DNA of 53,786 nucleotides from Desulfobacterales bacterium. Lineage in GTDB: Bacteria; Desulfobacterota; Desulfobacteria; Desulfobacterales; JAQWFD01. The stretch is from NCBI GenBank assembly GCA_028704555.1, contig JAQWFD010000027.1, forward strand, positions 1 through 53,786, read 5' to 3'. Within the stretch, counting starts at the first letter, position 1, and every line of letters begins with the position of its first letter. Position numbers and translations under genes: made by a program. Of this stretch, positions 1-9,884 are shown one piece after another. Under the pieces are notes generated by a model. It searched no databases. It saw only the letters and a program-made list of their open reading frames with translations, and was not told where the DNA came from.

Positions 1-396
1 GTCAAGTCGTATCTGGCTGAAAACGGTTGTGAAGTCATCGATGTCGGAACCGATAGTGAAAAATCGGTAGGTTATCCGGATTTTGGCATGAAGGTGGCCC
101 GCATGGTTTCCGCAGGAACGATACAGCGGGGGATTCTGATGTGTGGGACCGGCATAGGAATGTCTATGGTTGCCAACCGGTTTCCCCATGTTCGTGCCGC
201 ACTTTGTAACGATGTTTACTGCGCCGGGATGAGCCGTCGACACAATGATTCGAATATACTGGTCATGGCCGGGCGGATTATCAGCAGGGAACTTGCATAT
301 GAAATCGTTGACATCTGGTTGAAAACCCCGTTTGAAGGCGGGCGGCATCAGGGCAGGCTTGAAAAATTTGATTGTATTCCGGGGCTGGACGGTTGA
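1..396 (+). CDS. rpiB: Ribose-5-phosphate isomerase B (5' end cut by window)
   Basis: The reading frame is open from base 1, so the N-terminus lies outside the window. RpiB interconverts ribose-5-phosphate and ribulose-5-phosphate in the cytosolic pentose phosphate pathway. Visible family signatures are the VIDVGTDS segment near the left edge and the ILMCGTGIGMSMVANR stretch, which holds the conserved catalytic Cys and the anion-binding Gly-rich loop. The HNDSNILVMAGR segment follows. The gene lies about 100 bp upstream of glyA in the same direction, a pairing common in delta-proteobacteria. The C-terminal tail after GGRHQGR is ordinary for the family. The LacAB/RpiB family also includes allose- and galactose-6-phosphate isomerases, but this core-gene context favours RpiB. 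Confidence 0.93.
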   Translation, partial: VKSYLAENGCEVIDVGTDSEKSVGYPDFGMKVARMVSAGTIQRGILMCGTGIGMSMVANRFPHVRAALCNDVYCAGMSRRHNDSNILVMAGRIISRELAYEIVDIWLKTPFEGGRHQGRLEKFDCIPGLDG

Positions 397-503
397 TAGA
401 TCGAAGACATCCGCTGCAGGGGGATGTACCGTATTGCAGAGGTATTCAGTAGAATATTTTTTTTCAGTGTTAACCAGTTAAACCATAAGAAGGGGATGGA
501 TCG

Positions 504-1754
504 TTGAATTTAAAACTTATTGGCGCAACGGATCAGGAAATTGCCGATGTGATTGCAAAAGAGCTGGACAGACAGGAAAATACACTGGAGCTGATTGCTT
601 CAGAGAATATTGCCAGCCATGCGGTAATGGAGGCTCAAGGCAGTGTATTGACGAACAAATATGCCGAAGGATATCCGGGCAAGCGCTATTATGGTGGGTG
701 TGAGTTTGTGGATATGGCTGAAAATCTGGCTATAGAACGAGTTAAAAAATTATTCAATGCGGAATATGCCAATGTGCAGCCGCATTCAGGGTCACAGGCC
801 AATATGGCAGTCTATTTTGCCCTCCTGAATCCGGGAGACACGGTATTGGGGATGAATCTGTCTCACGGCGGGCATCTGACCCATGGCAGTCCGGTCAGTT
901 TTTCAGGCAGGCTTTTTAATTTTATTCATTATGGCGTCTGCAAAGATTCAGGCCGGATCGATTACGACGAAGTGCGCCGGCTGGCGGAAACCCATCGTCC
1001 GAAATTGATTGTCGCCGGAGCGAGCGCCTATCCGCGCATGCTCGAGTTTGAAAAATTTTCAGAAATAGCCAAATCCGTTGGGGCCTTGCTGATGGTGGAT
1101 ATGGCGCATATCGCAGGATTGGTGGCCGCAGGAGTACATCCATCCCCGGTTCCGTTTGCCGATGTGGTAACCTCTACCACCCATAAAACCTTGAGGGGTC
1201 CCCGCGGTGGTTTGATACTGAGTGCAGATGCCGAACTGGGTAAAAAATTTAATAAACAGATATTTCCGGGAATTCAGGGCGGCCCCCTGATGCATGTGAT
1301 TGCAGCCAAGGCGGTGGCATTTAAGGAAGCGTTTTCGGAAAATTTTAAATCCTACCAGCAGCAGGTTGTAAAAAATGCCGGTGTAATGGCAGCGCGTCTG
1401 ATGGCCGAAGGTGTCAAACTCATCTCCGATGGAACCGATAATCATATGATGCTGGCCGACCTGACCCGCCAGGATATCACCGGGAAATTTGCTGAAGAAG
1501 TTCTGGGACGGGCAGGCATTACCGTCAATAAAAATTCCGTGCCGTTTGAAACCCGCAGTCCCTTTGTGACCAGCGGAATCCGTATCGGTACGCCGGCGAT
1601 CACCACCCGGGGAATGAAGGAGGCCGAGATGGAAACGGTTGCCAGCCTGATTGTCGAGGTACTGACACATCCGGAAGATGAGCGGGTGGTTAAAAGGGTT
1701 CGCGAAAACGTATACAGCATTTGTGAAGCGTTTCCTCTGTACGGCAGCAAATAA
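504..1754 (+). CDS. glyA: Serine hydroxymethyltransferase
   Basis: This 416-residue PLP enzyme converts serine and tetrahydrofolate to glycine and 5,10-methylene-THF. The N-terminal IASENIAS and the [15 protein letters not shown] block are diagnostic. The PLP-binding lysine is in [14 protein letters not shown], and the C-terminal [13 protein letters not shown] is also present. The start is TTG: an AAGGGGATGG Shine-Dalgarno sits just upstream, the nearby ATG at 496 runs into a stop after two codons, and no in-frame ATG precedes the conserved N-terminus. It is followed after about 58 bp by the dCMP deaminase gene. Length matches the bacterial family. Confidence 0.97.
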   Translation: MNLKLIGATDQEIADVIAKELDRQENTLELIASENIASHAVMEAQGSVLTNKYAEGYPGKRYYGGCEFVDMAENLAIERVKKLFNAEYANVQPHSGSQANMAVYFALLNPGDTVLGMNLSHGGHLTHGSPVSFSGRLFNFIHYGVCKDSGRIDYDEVRRLAETHRPKLIVAGASAYPRMLEFEKFSEIAKSVGALLMVDMAHIAGLVAAGVHPSPVPFADVVTSTTHKTLRGPRGGLILSADAELGKKFNKQIFPGIQGGPLMHVIAAKAVAFKEAFSENFKSYQQQVVKNAGVMAARLMAEGVKLISDGTDNHMMLADLTRQDITGKFAEEVLGRAGITVNKNSVPFETRSPFVTSGIRIGTPAITTRGMKEAEMETVASLIVEVLTHPEDERVVKRVRENVYSICEAFPLYGSK

Positions 1755-1812
1755 GGCACAGGCTGTGCGGGGCACTAAAAACACCGATATTATCAGAGGA
1801 GAAATTGAGCAA

Positions 1813-2280
1813 ATGCCGGATCAAATGGACCGTCCGTCCTGGGATGCGTATTTTATGGGGATTGCTTTACTGGTCGCAAAACGTTCCACCTGCCTCAGGC
1901 GATCGGTCGGGGCGGTCATTGTCAAGGACAAGCGGATACTGGCTACCGGCTATAATGGTGCGCCCAGCGGCATCGAGCATTGCAGCGTTACGGGCTGCCT
2001 TCGGGAGCGGCTCAAGGTTCCATCCGGGGAGCGGCATGAATTGTGCCGCGGCATTCATGCAGAGCAAAACGCTATCATTCAGGCGGCGTATCATGGGGTT
2101 TCCATCAAGGATGCTGTGCTGTATTGTACCAATCTTCCGTGTTCCATTTGTGCCAAGATGATTATTAATGCCGGCATAACCCGGATCTATTTTCAATCCG
2201 GATATGCCGATTCCATGTCCAGTGAGATGTTTGAGGCTGCGGATATGGACGTGGTTCATCTGATATTGCCTTTGGAATAG
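1813..2280 (+). CDS. dCMP deaminase (ComEB-type)
   Basis: This 155-residue zinc-dependent deaminase converts dCMP to dUMP and feeds thymidylate synthesis. The zinc site is seen in HAEQNAI (His plus the proton-shuttling Glu) and PCSICAK (two Cys). The insert between [10 protein letters not shown] and [11 protein letters not shown] is typical of the ComEB/dCMP deaminase group and carries extra Cys residues. The ATG at 1813 is chosen because AGAGGAGA lies about 10 bp upstream. The frame is open further 5', but that would run into glyA. The gene sits between glyA and nrdR, consistent with a one-carbon and deoxynucleotide cluster. Confidence 0.92.
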   Translation: MPDQMDRPSWDAYFMGIALLVAKRSTCLRRSVGAVIVKDKRILATGYNGAPSGIEHCSVTGCLRERLKVPSGERHELCRGIHAEQNAIIQAAYHGVSIKDAVLYCTNLPCSICAKMIINAGITRIYFQSGYADSMSSEMFEAADMDVVHLILPLE

Positions 2281-2315
2281 CTCTTTCGGTATGGCATAAC
2301 GAGGAGAGGTCCTTC

Positions 2316-2789
2316 ATGAAATGTCCGTTTTGCGGAGAAATTGACAACAAAGTCATTGATTCCCGATTGAGTAAGGATGCGACCGTAATTCGAAGACGTC
2401 GGGAATGTCTGTTGTGCTCAAGACGGTTTACCACCTACGAATATGTTGAAAAAGTTCCTGTCGTGATCATCAAAAAGGACGGGCGCCGTGAGGTCTTTAA
2501 CCGGGATAAAATTCGTACAGGTATCCAGAAGGCCTGCGAGAAACGAAATATCAGTATGAATGTAATTGAAGATTTTCTCGATGATGTTGAACGGGACCTT
2601 ATGGAATCCGGGGAAAAGGAAATTCCGTCCAGCCGGCTGGGTGAACAGATCATGATCAAACTCCATGAGCTTGATGACGTGGCCTATGTCAGGTTTGCAT
2701 CGGTTTATCGTGAATTTAAGGATGTAAATGATTTTATCTCTGAGCTTAAAAGCCTGTTGAGTTCTCATCAAGGGTCTCGGAAGGAATAA
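2316..2789 (+). CDS. nrdR: Transcriptional repressor NrdR
   Basis: This 157-residue protein has an N-terminal zinc ribbon (CPFC at residues 3-6 and CLLC near residue 33) followed by an ATP-cone domain ([18 protein letters not shown] onward). This is the fixed NrdR architecture and length. NrdR senses ATP/dATP and represses ribonucleotide reductase genes. A GAGGAGAGG Shine-Dalgarno lies upstream of the ATG. No NrdR box pair was recognised in this window, so its targets are elsewhere. A dispersed repeat begins immediately after the stop codon. Confidence 0.96.
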   Translation: MKCPFCGEIDNKVIDSRLSKDATVIRRRRECLLCSRRFTTYEYVEKVPVVIIKKDGRREVFNRDKIRTGIQKACEKRNISMNVIEDFLDDVERDLMESGEKEIPSSRLGEQIMIKLHELDDVAYVRFASVYREFKDVNDFISELKSLLSSHQGSRKE

Positions 2790-2898
2790 ATTTCACAGGG
2801 ATTGCGCAGGATTTTCGGAGTCTCGCTCTCGTTTACCGGTTCGTCTTCAAGGCGTATCGAAGCGTGCATACTCGGTGTGTATCTTTGATACAACGCGG
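2790..2898 (+). repeat. Dispersed intergenic repeat, copy A
   Basis: This copy starts right after the nrdR stop. It contains the 20-base core GTTCGTCTTCAAGGCGTATC at 2839-2858. The core is identical to copy D (36579-36598 on the minus strand) and close to copy B (4196-4215). Similarity extends upstream (TTTCACAGGGATT, AGTCTCGC) and downstream (GTGCATAC, TTTGAT, AACGCGG). No coding potential is evident. Confidence 0.65.
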
Positions 2899-2902
2899 AA
2901 GA

Positions 2903-2932
2903 TTGACAAAAAGACAACCAAGACGGTGTAAT
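2903..2932 (+). promoter_or_regulatory. Probable sigma-70 promoter for the rib genes
   Basis: A perfect -35 hexamer TTGACA (2903-2908) is followed by an 18-bp spacer and TGTAAT (2927-2932), one mismatch from the -10 consensus. It would give a leader of about 100 nt before ribD. I looked for the conserved FMN (RFN) aptamer core in that leader and do not see it. Confidence 0.55.
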
Positions 2933-3042
2933 TTATTTTTTTCAAGATCCTGAACTCCGGAAAATCGGGAATAGGACACGGGTGAATGAAATGCCCGGTG
3001 CCCTCCGGGGGAAGCCAGCTGGTTTTTTGAGGGGATGTCGCA

Positions 3043-4137
3043 ATGATGGATGATCGGTTTTTTATGGAAATGGCGCTGGACCTAGCTGCCAGGGGACAGG
3101 GATATGTGTCTCCCAACCCCATGGTGGGGGCGGTGGTGGTAAAAGACGGCAGCATTGTGGGAACCGGCTGGCATGAGGCTGCAGGCAGACATCATGCCGA
3201 GGTCAACGCGATCGACAATGCCGGCGATGCGGCAAAGGGGGCCACGCTCTACGTGACGCTTGAACCCTGCAATCACACGGGGCGTACGCCTCCCTGCACC
3301 CGGAAAATTATTCAGGTCGGAATAAAGCGGGTCGTGGTGGCCATGACAGATCCGAATCCGGGGGTCACGGGAGGAGGCATTGACCGGCTGCGGGCTTCTG
3401 GCATCGATGTGACCATCGGTATATGCGAGGATAAAGCCCGAAGGTTGAACGAGTCATTTGTCAAATACGTTACGACCGGGCGGCCGTTTGTGACACTGAA
3501 GTGTGCCGCCACGCTCGACGGCCGTATCGCGACCCGGACCGGTGATTCCCGGTGGGTGACCGAGCCGGAGGCCAGAGCATATGTTCATAAACTTCGGCAT
3601 GCCTGTGATGCGATTCTCGTCGGAATCGGTACGGTCAGATCAGACGATCCCCGCCTGACGACCCGGCTGGACGGGGAAAAGGGCCGTGATCCGATTCGAG
3701 TTATTCTGGATTCAAGGTTGTCCATTCCCAGGACATCAAACGTGCTGAATCTGAAATCCGATTCCGATACGGTGATCGTAACCGGGGGACATGTTCCGGA
3801 ACACCGCCGCAGGGAAATTGAAAAAGCAGGCATCCGGATTATTGAATGTGCCGGTGGCGATGATGGTATCGACCTGAATGCGCTGATGGATCAATTGGGC
3901 AGAATGCAGATAACCCGCCTGATGATCGAGGGCGGCAGCCGGGTTTCGGCATCTGCGTTAAAAGCCGGGATCGTGGATAAGGTCGCCTTTTTCTATGCAC
4001 CGAAAATACTGGGCGGTGACGACGGCGTACCGATATGCAGGGGCCCGGGGCCGGCCTTGATGAGCCAGTGTCTTCAGGTGACCGATGTTCGTCTTCAACG
4101 GTTTGGCGACGATATGCTGATCGAGGGTTATATTTAA
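3043..4137 (+). CDS. ribD: Bifunctional riboflavin deaminase/reductase RibD
   Basis: RibD deaminates and then reduces the GTP-derived pyrimidine in riboflavin synthesis. The N-terminal zinc deaminase domain (about residues 1-140) shows HAEVNAI and PCNHTGRTPPCT. The C-terminal reductase domain (about 145-360) begins with FVTLKCAATLDGRIA and contains DAILVGIGTVRSDDP and IEGGSRV. At 364 residues the length is typical. A GAGGGG Shine-Dalgarno precedes the ATG. It is the first gene of a ribD-ribE-ribBA-ribH-nusB series, but 200-bp gaps with repeats separate it from its neighbours. Confidence 0.96.
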   Translation: MMDDRFFMEMALDLAARGQGYVSPNPMVGAVVVKDGSIVGTGWHEAAGRHHAEVNAIDNAGDAAKGATLYVTLEPCNHTGRTPPCTRKIIQVGIKRVVVAMTDPNPGVTGGGIDRLRASGIDVTIGICEDKARRLNESFVKYVTTGRPFVTLKCAATLDGRIATRTGDSRWVTEPEARAYVHKLRHACDAILVGIGTVRSDDPRLTTRLDGEKGRDPIRVILDSRLSIPRTSNVLNLKSDSDTVIVTGGHVPEHRRREIEKAGIRIIECAGGDDGIDLNALMDQLGRMQITRLMIEGGSRVSASALKAGIVDKVAFFYAPKILGGDDGVPICRGPGPALMSQCLQVTDVRLQRFGDDMLIEGYI

Positions 4138-4140
4138 TTC

Positions 4141-4259
4141 AAGGGCTCAGTGTCCGGCAAAAATTAATCGTGCACATGCGCGGGCTTGCCTGCCTGTTTG
4201 TTTTCAAGGCGTATCAACGCGGGGCATACGTGTTGAATGTGCTTTTTGATGGAACGTAG
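4141..4259 (+). repeat. Dispersed intergenic repeat, copy B
   Basis: The core GTTTGTTTTCAAGGCGTATC at 4196-4215 differs from copies A and D at two positions. The left part (GGGCTC...CCGGCAAAAA) matches copy D and resembles copy C. The right part (GGCATACG...TTTTTGATG..AACG) aligns with copy A. It lies between ribD and ribE. Confidence 0.6.
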
Positions 4260-4314
4260 CCAGCCAGGCGCTTTAACACTTGAATTTGTGAACCGGTTTT
4301 TGTGCGAATCCTTA
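4259..4314 (+). repeat. Second intergenic repeat type, copy 1
   Basis: This segment (GCCAGCCAGGCGC, AACACTT, TGTGAA, then GAATCCTT) matches 11371-11425 downstream of the PreA-like gene at roughly three quarters of positions by eye. It directly follows dispersed repeat copy B, so it could be the far end of a longer composite element. Confidence 0.45.
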
Positions 4315-4341
4315 GCCTTGATTATCTGACGGGGGGTGCTT

Positions 4342-5010
4342 ATGTTTACGGGAATTATTGAAGGGGTGGGTGAGATCAGGGCCATTCGTTCTTCAGGTCA
4401 GGGAAGACACTTTACGATTGATACGGATTTTTCCCTGGAGGAAACAAAAATCGGAGACAGTATCGCCGTTAACGGCGCATGCCTGACAGTTGTATCGAAA
4501 GAGGCGCGGCGGTTTGAAACCGATGTATCTCCGGAGACCCTGGCGTACACAACCTTTGGTAAGGCAGCAATCGGTCAGCGGGTCAACCTTGAACGTGCGC
4601 TCCGCCTTTCCGACCGTATTGACGGGCATCTGGTCTCCGGTCATATCGACGGAATTGGCTTTATCAAGAAACAAGCACCGTTGGCAAATGCCATCATCGT
4701 AACCATTCAGGCACCCGAGGCGCTGACCCGGTATATGATTCGGAAAGGCTCTGTCGCGGTGGACGGCATCAGTCTGACCATTAACCGTTGCGACCGTGAC
4801 GGGTTTGAAGTCAGTATCATCCCTCATACCGCAAGCAGCACGACCATCGGTGTGAACAAAGCAGGGGCTGCGGTGAATCTGGAAACGGATATGATCGGAA
4901 AATATGTGGAGCGCTTTGTCACTGAAAGGCGGGCCGACAAAGGTTCGGATAACCATATCGCAGATTCTTCAAAGTATCTGGACCTTCTGGCTAAAAATGG
5001 CTTTCTTTAA
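4342..5010 (+). CDS. ribE: Riboflavin synthase alpha chain
   Basis: This 222-residue enzyme dismutates two 6,7-dimethyl-8-ribityllumazines into riboflavin. The two internally homologous lumazine-binding barrels are visible: MFTGIIEGVG at the N-terminus, with GDSIAVNGACLTV and GHLVSGHIDG in repeat 1, and GSVAVDGISLTIN in repeat 2. The ATG at 4342 is preferred over the in-frame GTG at 4336 because a GGGGGG Shine-Dalgarno precedes it and MFTGIIE is the family's usual start. Confidence 0.96.
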   Translation: MFTGIIEGVGEIRAIRSSGQGRHFTIDTDFSLEETKIGDSIAVNGACLTVVSKEARRFETDVSPETLAYTTFGKAAIGQRVNLERALRLSDRIDGHLVSGHIDGIGFIKKQAPLANAIIVTIQAPEALTRYMIRKGSVAVDGISLTINRCDRDGFEVSIIPHTASSTTIGVNKAGAAVNLETDMIGKYVERFVTERRADKGSDNHIADSSKYLDLLAKNGFL

Positions 5011-5136
5011 CCGGGATTTTTTTGAATGAGTGGCTTTTTTATTGGTTGTATGTCGATGCGGAACGCTTTACCATAGTTGTCTGTACTGATTTTTAAAATT
5101 TATCATAATTTTATATATGCAGGAGAAATAGAAACG

Positions 5137-6351
5137 ATGCCAATGCTGACGATTGAAGAGGCGATTGAAGAAATCCGGGCTGGCCATATGGTCATTCTTG
5201 TGGATGATGAGGACCGGGAGAATGAAGGCGATCTGACAATGGCGGCTGAAAAGGTAACGCCGGAGGCGATCAATTTTATGGCGACATACGGGCGGGGACT
5301 GATATGCCTGTCGATGACGGGTGAAAAAATCGATTCTCTCGAGCTGCCGTTGATGGTGGATCACAATGAGTCCCAATTCCAGACCGGTTTTACCGTATCT
5401 ATCGAAGCCCGCAAGGGGGTGACCACCGGCATATCCGCTGCGGACAGAGCGACAACCATTCTGGCTGCCGTGGCTGGCGATGCGAAACCTGCAGATGTGG
5501 TCAGTCCGGGACATGTATTTCCGCTGAGGGCACGGGACGGAGGCGTTATAGTCCGTACAGGCCAGACAGAAGGGTCAGTGGACCTGGCGCGTCTGGCCGG
5601 GCTGAAACCGTCCGGCGTGATTTGTGAAATTATGGATGAAGACGGCACTATGGCCCGTATGCCGGCGCTTGAAAAATTCAGTGAAAAACACGGGATCGGC
5701 ATCTGTACTATCGCGGATTTAATTGAATACCGTATGAAAAATGAATCCTTTATTCGTCGGGCTGCCGAAACCCATCTTCCCACCGCCATCGCCGGTGAAT
5801 TTAAAGCCATTGTTTATGAAAATGATGTGGATGATTACCTGCATATTGCTCTGATAAAGGGAGAAATCGACCCGGAAAAAGCGGTTCTGGTTCGGGTTCA
5901 CTCGGAGTGCCTGACCGGAGACACCTTTGGATCTCTTCGCTGTGACTGCGGGGATCAGCTTCACACGGCCATGAAGTTGATGGAACAGGAGGGCTCGGGT
6001 ATCCTTCTGTATATCCGTCAGGAAGGACGTGGCATTGGCCTGGTGAATAAAATAAAGGCATATGCGCTTCAGGATCAGGGGTTTGATACGGTTGAGGCCA
6101 ACGTGGAACTCGGGTTTAAGCCGGACCTGCGCAATTATGGTATCGGCGCTCAGATTCTTGTGGATCTCGGGGTTAAAAAAATGCGGCTTCTGACCAATAA
6201 TCCCAAAAAAATGGTTGGGCTTCAAGGTTATGGATTGAGTATCATTGAGCAGGTGCCGATTGAAATTGAGCCCAATGAATTTAACCGGTGTTATCTGGAA
6301 TGCAAGAGACGAAAAATGGGGCATCTGCTCAAGGGGGATCAGACCTCGTAA
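5137..6351 (+). CDS. ribBA: RibBA: DHBP synthase / GTP cyclohydrolase II
   Basis: This bifunctional enzyme supplies both entry branches of riboflavin synthesis. The N-terminal half (about residues 1-200) is 3,4-dihydroxy-2-butanone-4-phosphate synthase, with the acidic loop [10 protein letters not shown] and [12 protein letters not shown]. The C-terminal half is GTP cyclohydrolase II, with the zinc-binding Cys of SLRCDCGDQ and the catalytic RQEGRGIGL. The ATG at 5137 is chosen because AGGAGAAAT lies just upstream; a frame extension to 5077 has no ribosome-binding site. The protein is 404 residues, standard for the fusion. Confidence 0.97.
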   Translation: MPMLTIEEAIEEIRAGHMVILVDDEDRENEGDLTMAAEKVTPEAINFMATYGRGLICLSMTGEKIDSLELPLMVDHNESQFQTGFTVSIEARKGVTTGISAADRATTILAAVAGDAKPADVVSPGHVFPLRARDGGVIVRTGQTEGSVDLARLAGLKPSGVICEIMDEDGTMARMPALEKFSEKHGIGICTIADLIEYRMKNESFIRRAAETHLPTAIAGEFKAIVYENDVDDYLHIALIKGEIDPEKAVLVRVHSECLTGDTFGSLRCDCGDQLHTAMKLMEQEGSGILLYIRQEGRGIGLVNKIKAYALQDQGFDTVEANVELGFKPDLRNYGIGAQILVDLGVKKMRLLTNNPKKMVGLQGYGLSIIEQVPIEIEPNEFNRCYLECKRRKMGHLLKGDQTS

Positions 6352-6482
6352 ATCGTGTGTATGAATTGGAAAACCGGCGCCGAGGGCAAATGATTTTTTG
6401 AAAACATATCAGAAATTCCAATTGCCAGCGTTATCAAAATCAGAGGACCGCTTGAATGCTATTTTAAACCGGGGAGGACAAA

Positions 6483-6956
6483 ATGCCGAAAGTGTTGGAA
6501 GGTAAACTCATTGCGGAAGGTAAGAAGTTTGCCATAGTGGCCAGTCGATTTAATGATTTTATTACCGATAGACTTGTCGGAGGCGCTCTGGATGCATTGA
6601 TTCGCTCCGGTGCTGTCGACAGTGACATCGACATTATCAAGGTTCCGGGAGCCTTTGAAATTCCCCTGCTGGCAAAGAAAGTTGCCCGGAAGGGACGCTA
6701 TCATGCCGTGATTTGTCTGGGGGCCGTCATTCGGGGAGCGACACCGCATTTTGATTATGTCTGCGCGGAAGTGACCAAGGGAATTGCAATGGTCAGCCTG
6801 GACAGTGAAGTGCCGGTGATTTTTGGTATTGTGACTACCGATACGATCGAGCAGGCGATTGAGCGTGCCGGAACCAAGGCCGGAAACAAGGGATGGAGCG
6901 CGGCCATAAGCGCCGTAGAAATGGCGAACTTAATTGAGATGGTCGATCAGGCATAA
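6483..6956 (+). CDS. ribH: 6,7-dimethyl-8-ribityllumazine synthase
   Basis: This 157-residue lumazine synthase has the substrate loop [13 protein letters not shown], the catalytic region [15 protein letters not shown] and [12 protein letters not shown]. It condenses the RibA/RibD product with DHBP and normally assembles into oligomeric shells. A GGGGAGGAC Shine-Dalgarno precedes the ATG. It is separated from nusB by only 6 bp, so the two are almost certainly cotranscribed. Confidence 0.97.
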   Translation: MPKVLEGKLIAEGKKFAIVASRFNDFITDRLVGGALDALIRSGAVDSDIDIIKVPGAFEIPLLAKKVARKGRYHAVICLGAVIRGATPHFDYVCAEVTKGIAMVSLDSEVPVIFGIVTTDTIEQAIERAGTKAGNKGWSAAISAVEMANLIEMVDQA

Positions 6957-6962
6957 AACAAG

Positions 6963-7412
6963 ATGGGTATAAGACGAAAGTCCAGAGAGTTTGCCATGCA
7001 GGCGCTCTTTTACATGGATATTACACATGATATTTCTTCGGATCTGATTGGCCGTTTCTGTGACAATTTTCTTTCTTCTTCAAAGGCGAATTCGTTTACC
7101 ATTGCGCTGATTCAGGGGGTCATTGACAACCGGTTGGAGATTGACGACGTCATTGAAAAATTTTCCAGTCATTGGAAAATCGGTCGCATGCCCTGTGTCG
7201 ACAGGAATGTCATGCGAATAGCCGTTTACGAATTGCTGTTCTGCCCGGATATTCCTCCGAAGGTGTCGATAAATGAAGCGATTGACATCGGAAAGCGATA
7301 CGGAACCGAAGAGTCCGGAGCGTTTATCAACGGTATTCTGGATTCCATCAGAATTGCTCTGGAACATAATGAACTCCATGTCAAAAACCATTTTCATGGC
7401 GTTAATTTATAG
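6963..7412 (+). CDS. nusB: Transcription antitermination factor NusB
   Basis: This 149-residue all-helical protein starts MGIRRKSREFAMQALFYMD, with the Arg-rich RNA-binding N-terminus of NusB. The C-terminal block VSINEAIDIGKRYGTEESGAFINGILD is the family signature. NusB binds boxA RNA with NusE for rRNA antitermination. The ribH-nusB linkage is conserved in many bacteria. Confidence 0.96.
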   Translation: MGIRRKSREFAMQALFYMDITHDISSDLIGRFCDNFLSSSKANSFTIALIQGVIDNRLEIDDVIEKFSSHWKIGRMPCVDRNVMRIAVYELLFCPDIPPKVSINEAIDIGKRYGTEESGAFINGILDSIRIALEHNELHVKNHFHGVNL

Positions 7413-7500
7413 CAATGGGAATCAAATTTGATCATTCATTCAAATTCAAAGGGGCCAGCGCCGTTAAAAATGAGAGGGTGAACACAACAGGAGGAACGTT

Positions 7501-8130
7501 TTGATTATCAGAGCATTGGAAGTAGGGCCGTTAATGGTGAATTGCTATATCGTGGGGTGTGAAAAAACGAAACTGGCCGCGGTGATTGACCCGGGGGGTG
7601 ATGTGCGGAAAATCCTCGATATTATAAAAAAAGAGAACCTGACGGTTAAATATATTATCAATACCCATGGCCATTTTGATCACGTCAGCGGCAACCGCAA
7701 GTTGAAAGAAGCGACAGATGCCCGGTTGATGATTCATTCCCGGGATGTTCCCCTGCTCAGCACCGTTGCATCCAGCGCCGGCGTCTGGGGTCTGAAAGGC
7801 GAGGATTCCCCGCCACCGGATCAGACGCTGGATGATGGAGATACGGTATCTTTCGGTGAAATTACATTGAATGTGATTCATACTCCGGGTCACAGCCCCG
7901 GGGGCATCTCCCTGTATACGGATAAATGCGTGTTTGTCGGTGATACCCTTTTTGCCGGCTCGATGGGGCGGACGGATTTTCCGGGAGGAAATTTTAATAC
8001 GCTGATTTCCAGCATTCAGAAAAAATTGTTTGTTCTGGGGGATGATGTGCGCGTATTGCCCGGGCATGGCCCTGAAACGACGATTAAAAGGGAAAAACAG
8101 TTTAACCCGTTTTGTGGTGAAGGCCGATAA
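7501..8130 (+). CDS. Metallo-beta-lactamase-fold hydrolase (GloB-like)
   Basis: This 209-residue MBL-fold protein carries THGHFDH near residue 59, GHSPGGISLY, GDTLFAGSMGRTDF and a C-terminal GHGPET, together a complete dinuclear metal site. It is shorter than classic glyoxalase II and lacks its long C-terminal substrate domain. A thioesterase or hydroxyacylglutathione hydrolase-like role is therefore likely but the substrate is open. Translation starts at TTG with GGAGGA six bases upstream. It is about 90 bp downstream of nusB in the same direction. Confidence 0.85.
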   Translation: MIIRALEVGPLMVNCYIVGCEKTKLAAVIDPGGDVRKILDIIKKENLTVKYIINTHGHFDHVSGNRKLKEATDARLMIHSRDVPLLSTVASSAGVWGLKGEDSPPPDQTLDDGDTVSFGEITLNVIHTPGHSPGGISLYTDKCVFVGDTLFAGSMGRTDFPGGNFNTLISSIQKKLFVLGDDVRVLPGHGPETTIKREKQFNPFCGEGR

Positions 8131-8163
8131 GGGACGGGATGTTATTGACCCATATCCGTATTG

Positions 8164-9609
8164 TCAAGAAACCACCCCGGCTGATTGATCTCTGACCGTT
8201 TTTGTCTTGACGGGACAATTGATTTCGTATTCGATTCCCTGATGCTTCAGGATGTCATAGTAGAGCATGATGCGATCGACATACATGATGGGTTCTGTTC
8301 CTCTGCAATAACCGTATCGCGTCTGTTTATAATATTTACGATGTCTGAGCAGAGGCAGAACCTGCTTGAGGGATGACCAGCTATCCGGATCAAGGCCTAT
8401 TTCCTGCGCAAGGCTCTGGGCATCCTGAATGTGACCCAGTCCGACATTGTATGCGGCAAAAGCAATCATCAGGCGGTCTCTTCTTTCCGACTGGTCGAAA
8501 TAATCGTAGAGTTTTTTCAGATGCGTGACTCCGGCATGAATATTCTGGACAGGATCATAGATATCGGTGACATGATAGCTGTCAGCGGTTGATTGGGTCA
8601 GCTGCATAAGTCCGTATGCGCCAGCGTGACTTTTGGCCAGCGGATCGAGGTGAGATTCCTGGTAGATCTGGGCGGCGATGAGTCGCCAGTCAAAGTTCTG
8701 CATGCCGGCCGCCTTCTGAATGATGTTCTGATATGTGGGCAGTCTGCTTTTGAGACGGTTGTGGTATATTTGAACATCCACATAATCAAAGTCATCCAGA
8801 TTCGCATAATACCGGTTGTAAATTTTTGAAAACGTGCCATCATCCCTGATGGTTTGAAAGAAAGAATTGATTTTCTCCAGAAGGCCCTTGGCCTCCGGGT
8901 GAACGGCCCATCCCAGATATTCCTCACCATTTAAAGGCCCTGCAACGACGGCCTGGGGATAATAGCGCTGGTTGAGCAGAGCAATGTTGCTGTTCGCCAC
9001 CGTAACCTCAATTTCCCTGTCTGCAACCTGTCGGATGAATTCCTCGGGTGACAGGTCATCATAAAGTGCTATGGTTAAATCAATTCCCTGCTTTTTGAGT
9101 TCTGTCAGCTTGTTCTGATAAGCCGTTCCTTTCCGTATATGAACCGTTTTGCCGTTCAGCTGCTCAGGGGAGTCGATATCCGTCTGGTTTCGATGAACGA
9201 TTATTTGCTGCTGTATCGGCATGTAACCATCTGAAAAGGCAACCTGCCGCAGTCTGCCTGGAGAGATGGTCATGCTTGCGGCAATAAGATCACCTTTCCC
9301 ATCGAGTAAATCCGGAATCATTTTTTCCCAGTTTTCAGCAACGGAGATGTTCAGCCGAACGCCAAGATAATCCGCAAACGCTCTGGCAAGATCATATTCA
9401 AAGCCCATTTCCTGCCCGCGGTACTGATAATAGCAGTTGGCATTATTTCTTGTAATTACGGTGAGTTCTTTTTTTCCCAGAATGGAAACCAGTGACGCCT
9501 GATCATCAATTGTCTGTTTATTGATCTGCATCATCTGCAGGGAGGCGACCAGTATCAACACCGCTGAAATCGATATGAAGAATAAAATTATTTTACTTGC
9601 GATATTCAT
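8164..9609 (-). CDS. mltF: Membrane-bound lytic transglycosylase F-like protein
   Basis: An N-terminal hydrophobic signal/anchor is followed by a periplasmic solute-binding domain (SBP_bac_3 type, about residues 40-270) and a C-terminal SLT lysozyme-like domain (about 290-430). The catalytic Glu is in IYQESHLDP, followed by GAYGLMQLTQSTA and AAYNVGLGH. This is the MltF architecture, which cleaves peptidoglycan to 1,6-anhydromuropeptides. I place the start at 9609 (MNIASK), with a weak GGATC ribosome site. The longer in-frame start at 9639 has only a pyrimidine-rich upstream region. It converges on the MBL hydrolase gene. Confidence 0.88.
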   Translation of the reverse strand: MNIASKIILFFISISAVLILVASLQMMQINKQTIDDQASLVSILGKKELTVITRNNANCYYQYRGQEMGFEYDLARAFADYLGVRLNISVAENWEKMIPDLLDGKGDLIAASMTISPGRLRQVAFSDGYMPIQQQIIVHRNQTDIDSPEQLNGKTVHIRKGTAYQNKLTELKKQGIDLTIALYDDLSPEEFIRQVADREIEVTVANSNIALLNQRYYPQAVVAGPLNGEEYLGWAVHPEAKGLLEKINSFFQTIRDDGTFSKIYNRYYANLDDFDYVDVQIYHNRLKSRLPTYQNIIQKAAGMQNFDWRLIAAQIYQESHLDPLAKSHAGAYGLMQLTQSTADSYHVTDIYDPVQNIHAGVTHLKKLYDYFDQSERRDRLMIAFAAYNVGLGHIQDAQSLAQEIGLDPDSWSSLKQVLPLLRHRKYYKQTRYGYCRGTEPIMYVDRIMLYYDILKHQGIEYEINCPVKTKTVRDQSAGVVS

Positions 9610-9846
9610 AAATGATCCAATTCGAAAATCGATATACATATGGGGGGAGGTGCCGTTGTATTTGTTGACCGGTTTTATTTATAATGTATTTTCGTATGGA
9701 AAACAATGTCAAGTATCTCAGATTGAAATCTGGGTACAGGGTAACCGATGTCAGGTTATTTTGAAACATCACCATGTTGATTATCTTGTAAATAGCTTTT
9801 CCAGACCACAGAGGATTATATATCCGGAAGGGGTTGAGTCGTATAG

Positions 9847-9866
9847 CCGGTGGTTTTAACCACCGG
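9847..9866 (+). terminator. Perfect inverted repeat, possible terminator
   Basis: CCGGTGGTT and AACCACCGG form a 9-bp stem around a 2-base centre, followed on the plus strand by a TTTATTAA tract. The T-run is short and no plus-strand gene ends nearby. It may instead end minus-strand transcripts coming from the MFS gene. The stem is clear; the function is not. Confidence 0.4.
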
Positions 9867-9884
9867 TTTATTAAACACTTTTTC

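Noticed and set aside
2933..3042. Possible FMN riboswitch upstream of ribD
   Set aside because: The leader is long enough, but the conserved RFN core blocks are not recognisable here.
9521..9859. 112-residue plus-strand open frame
   Set aside because: It overlaps the 5' end of the mltF-like gene, lacks a ribosome site and shows no domain-like sequence; treated as chance.
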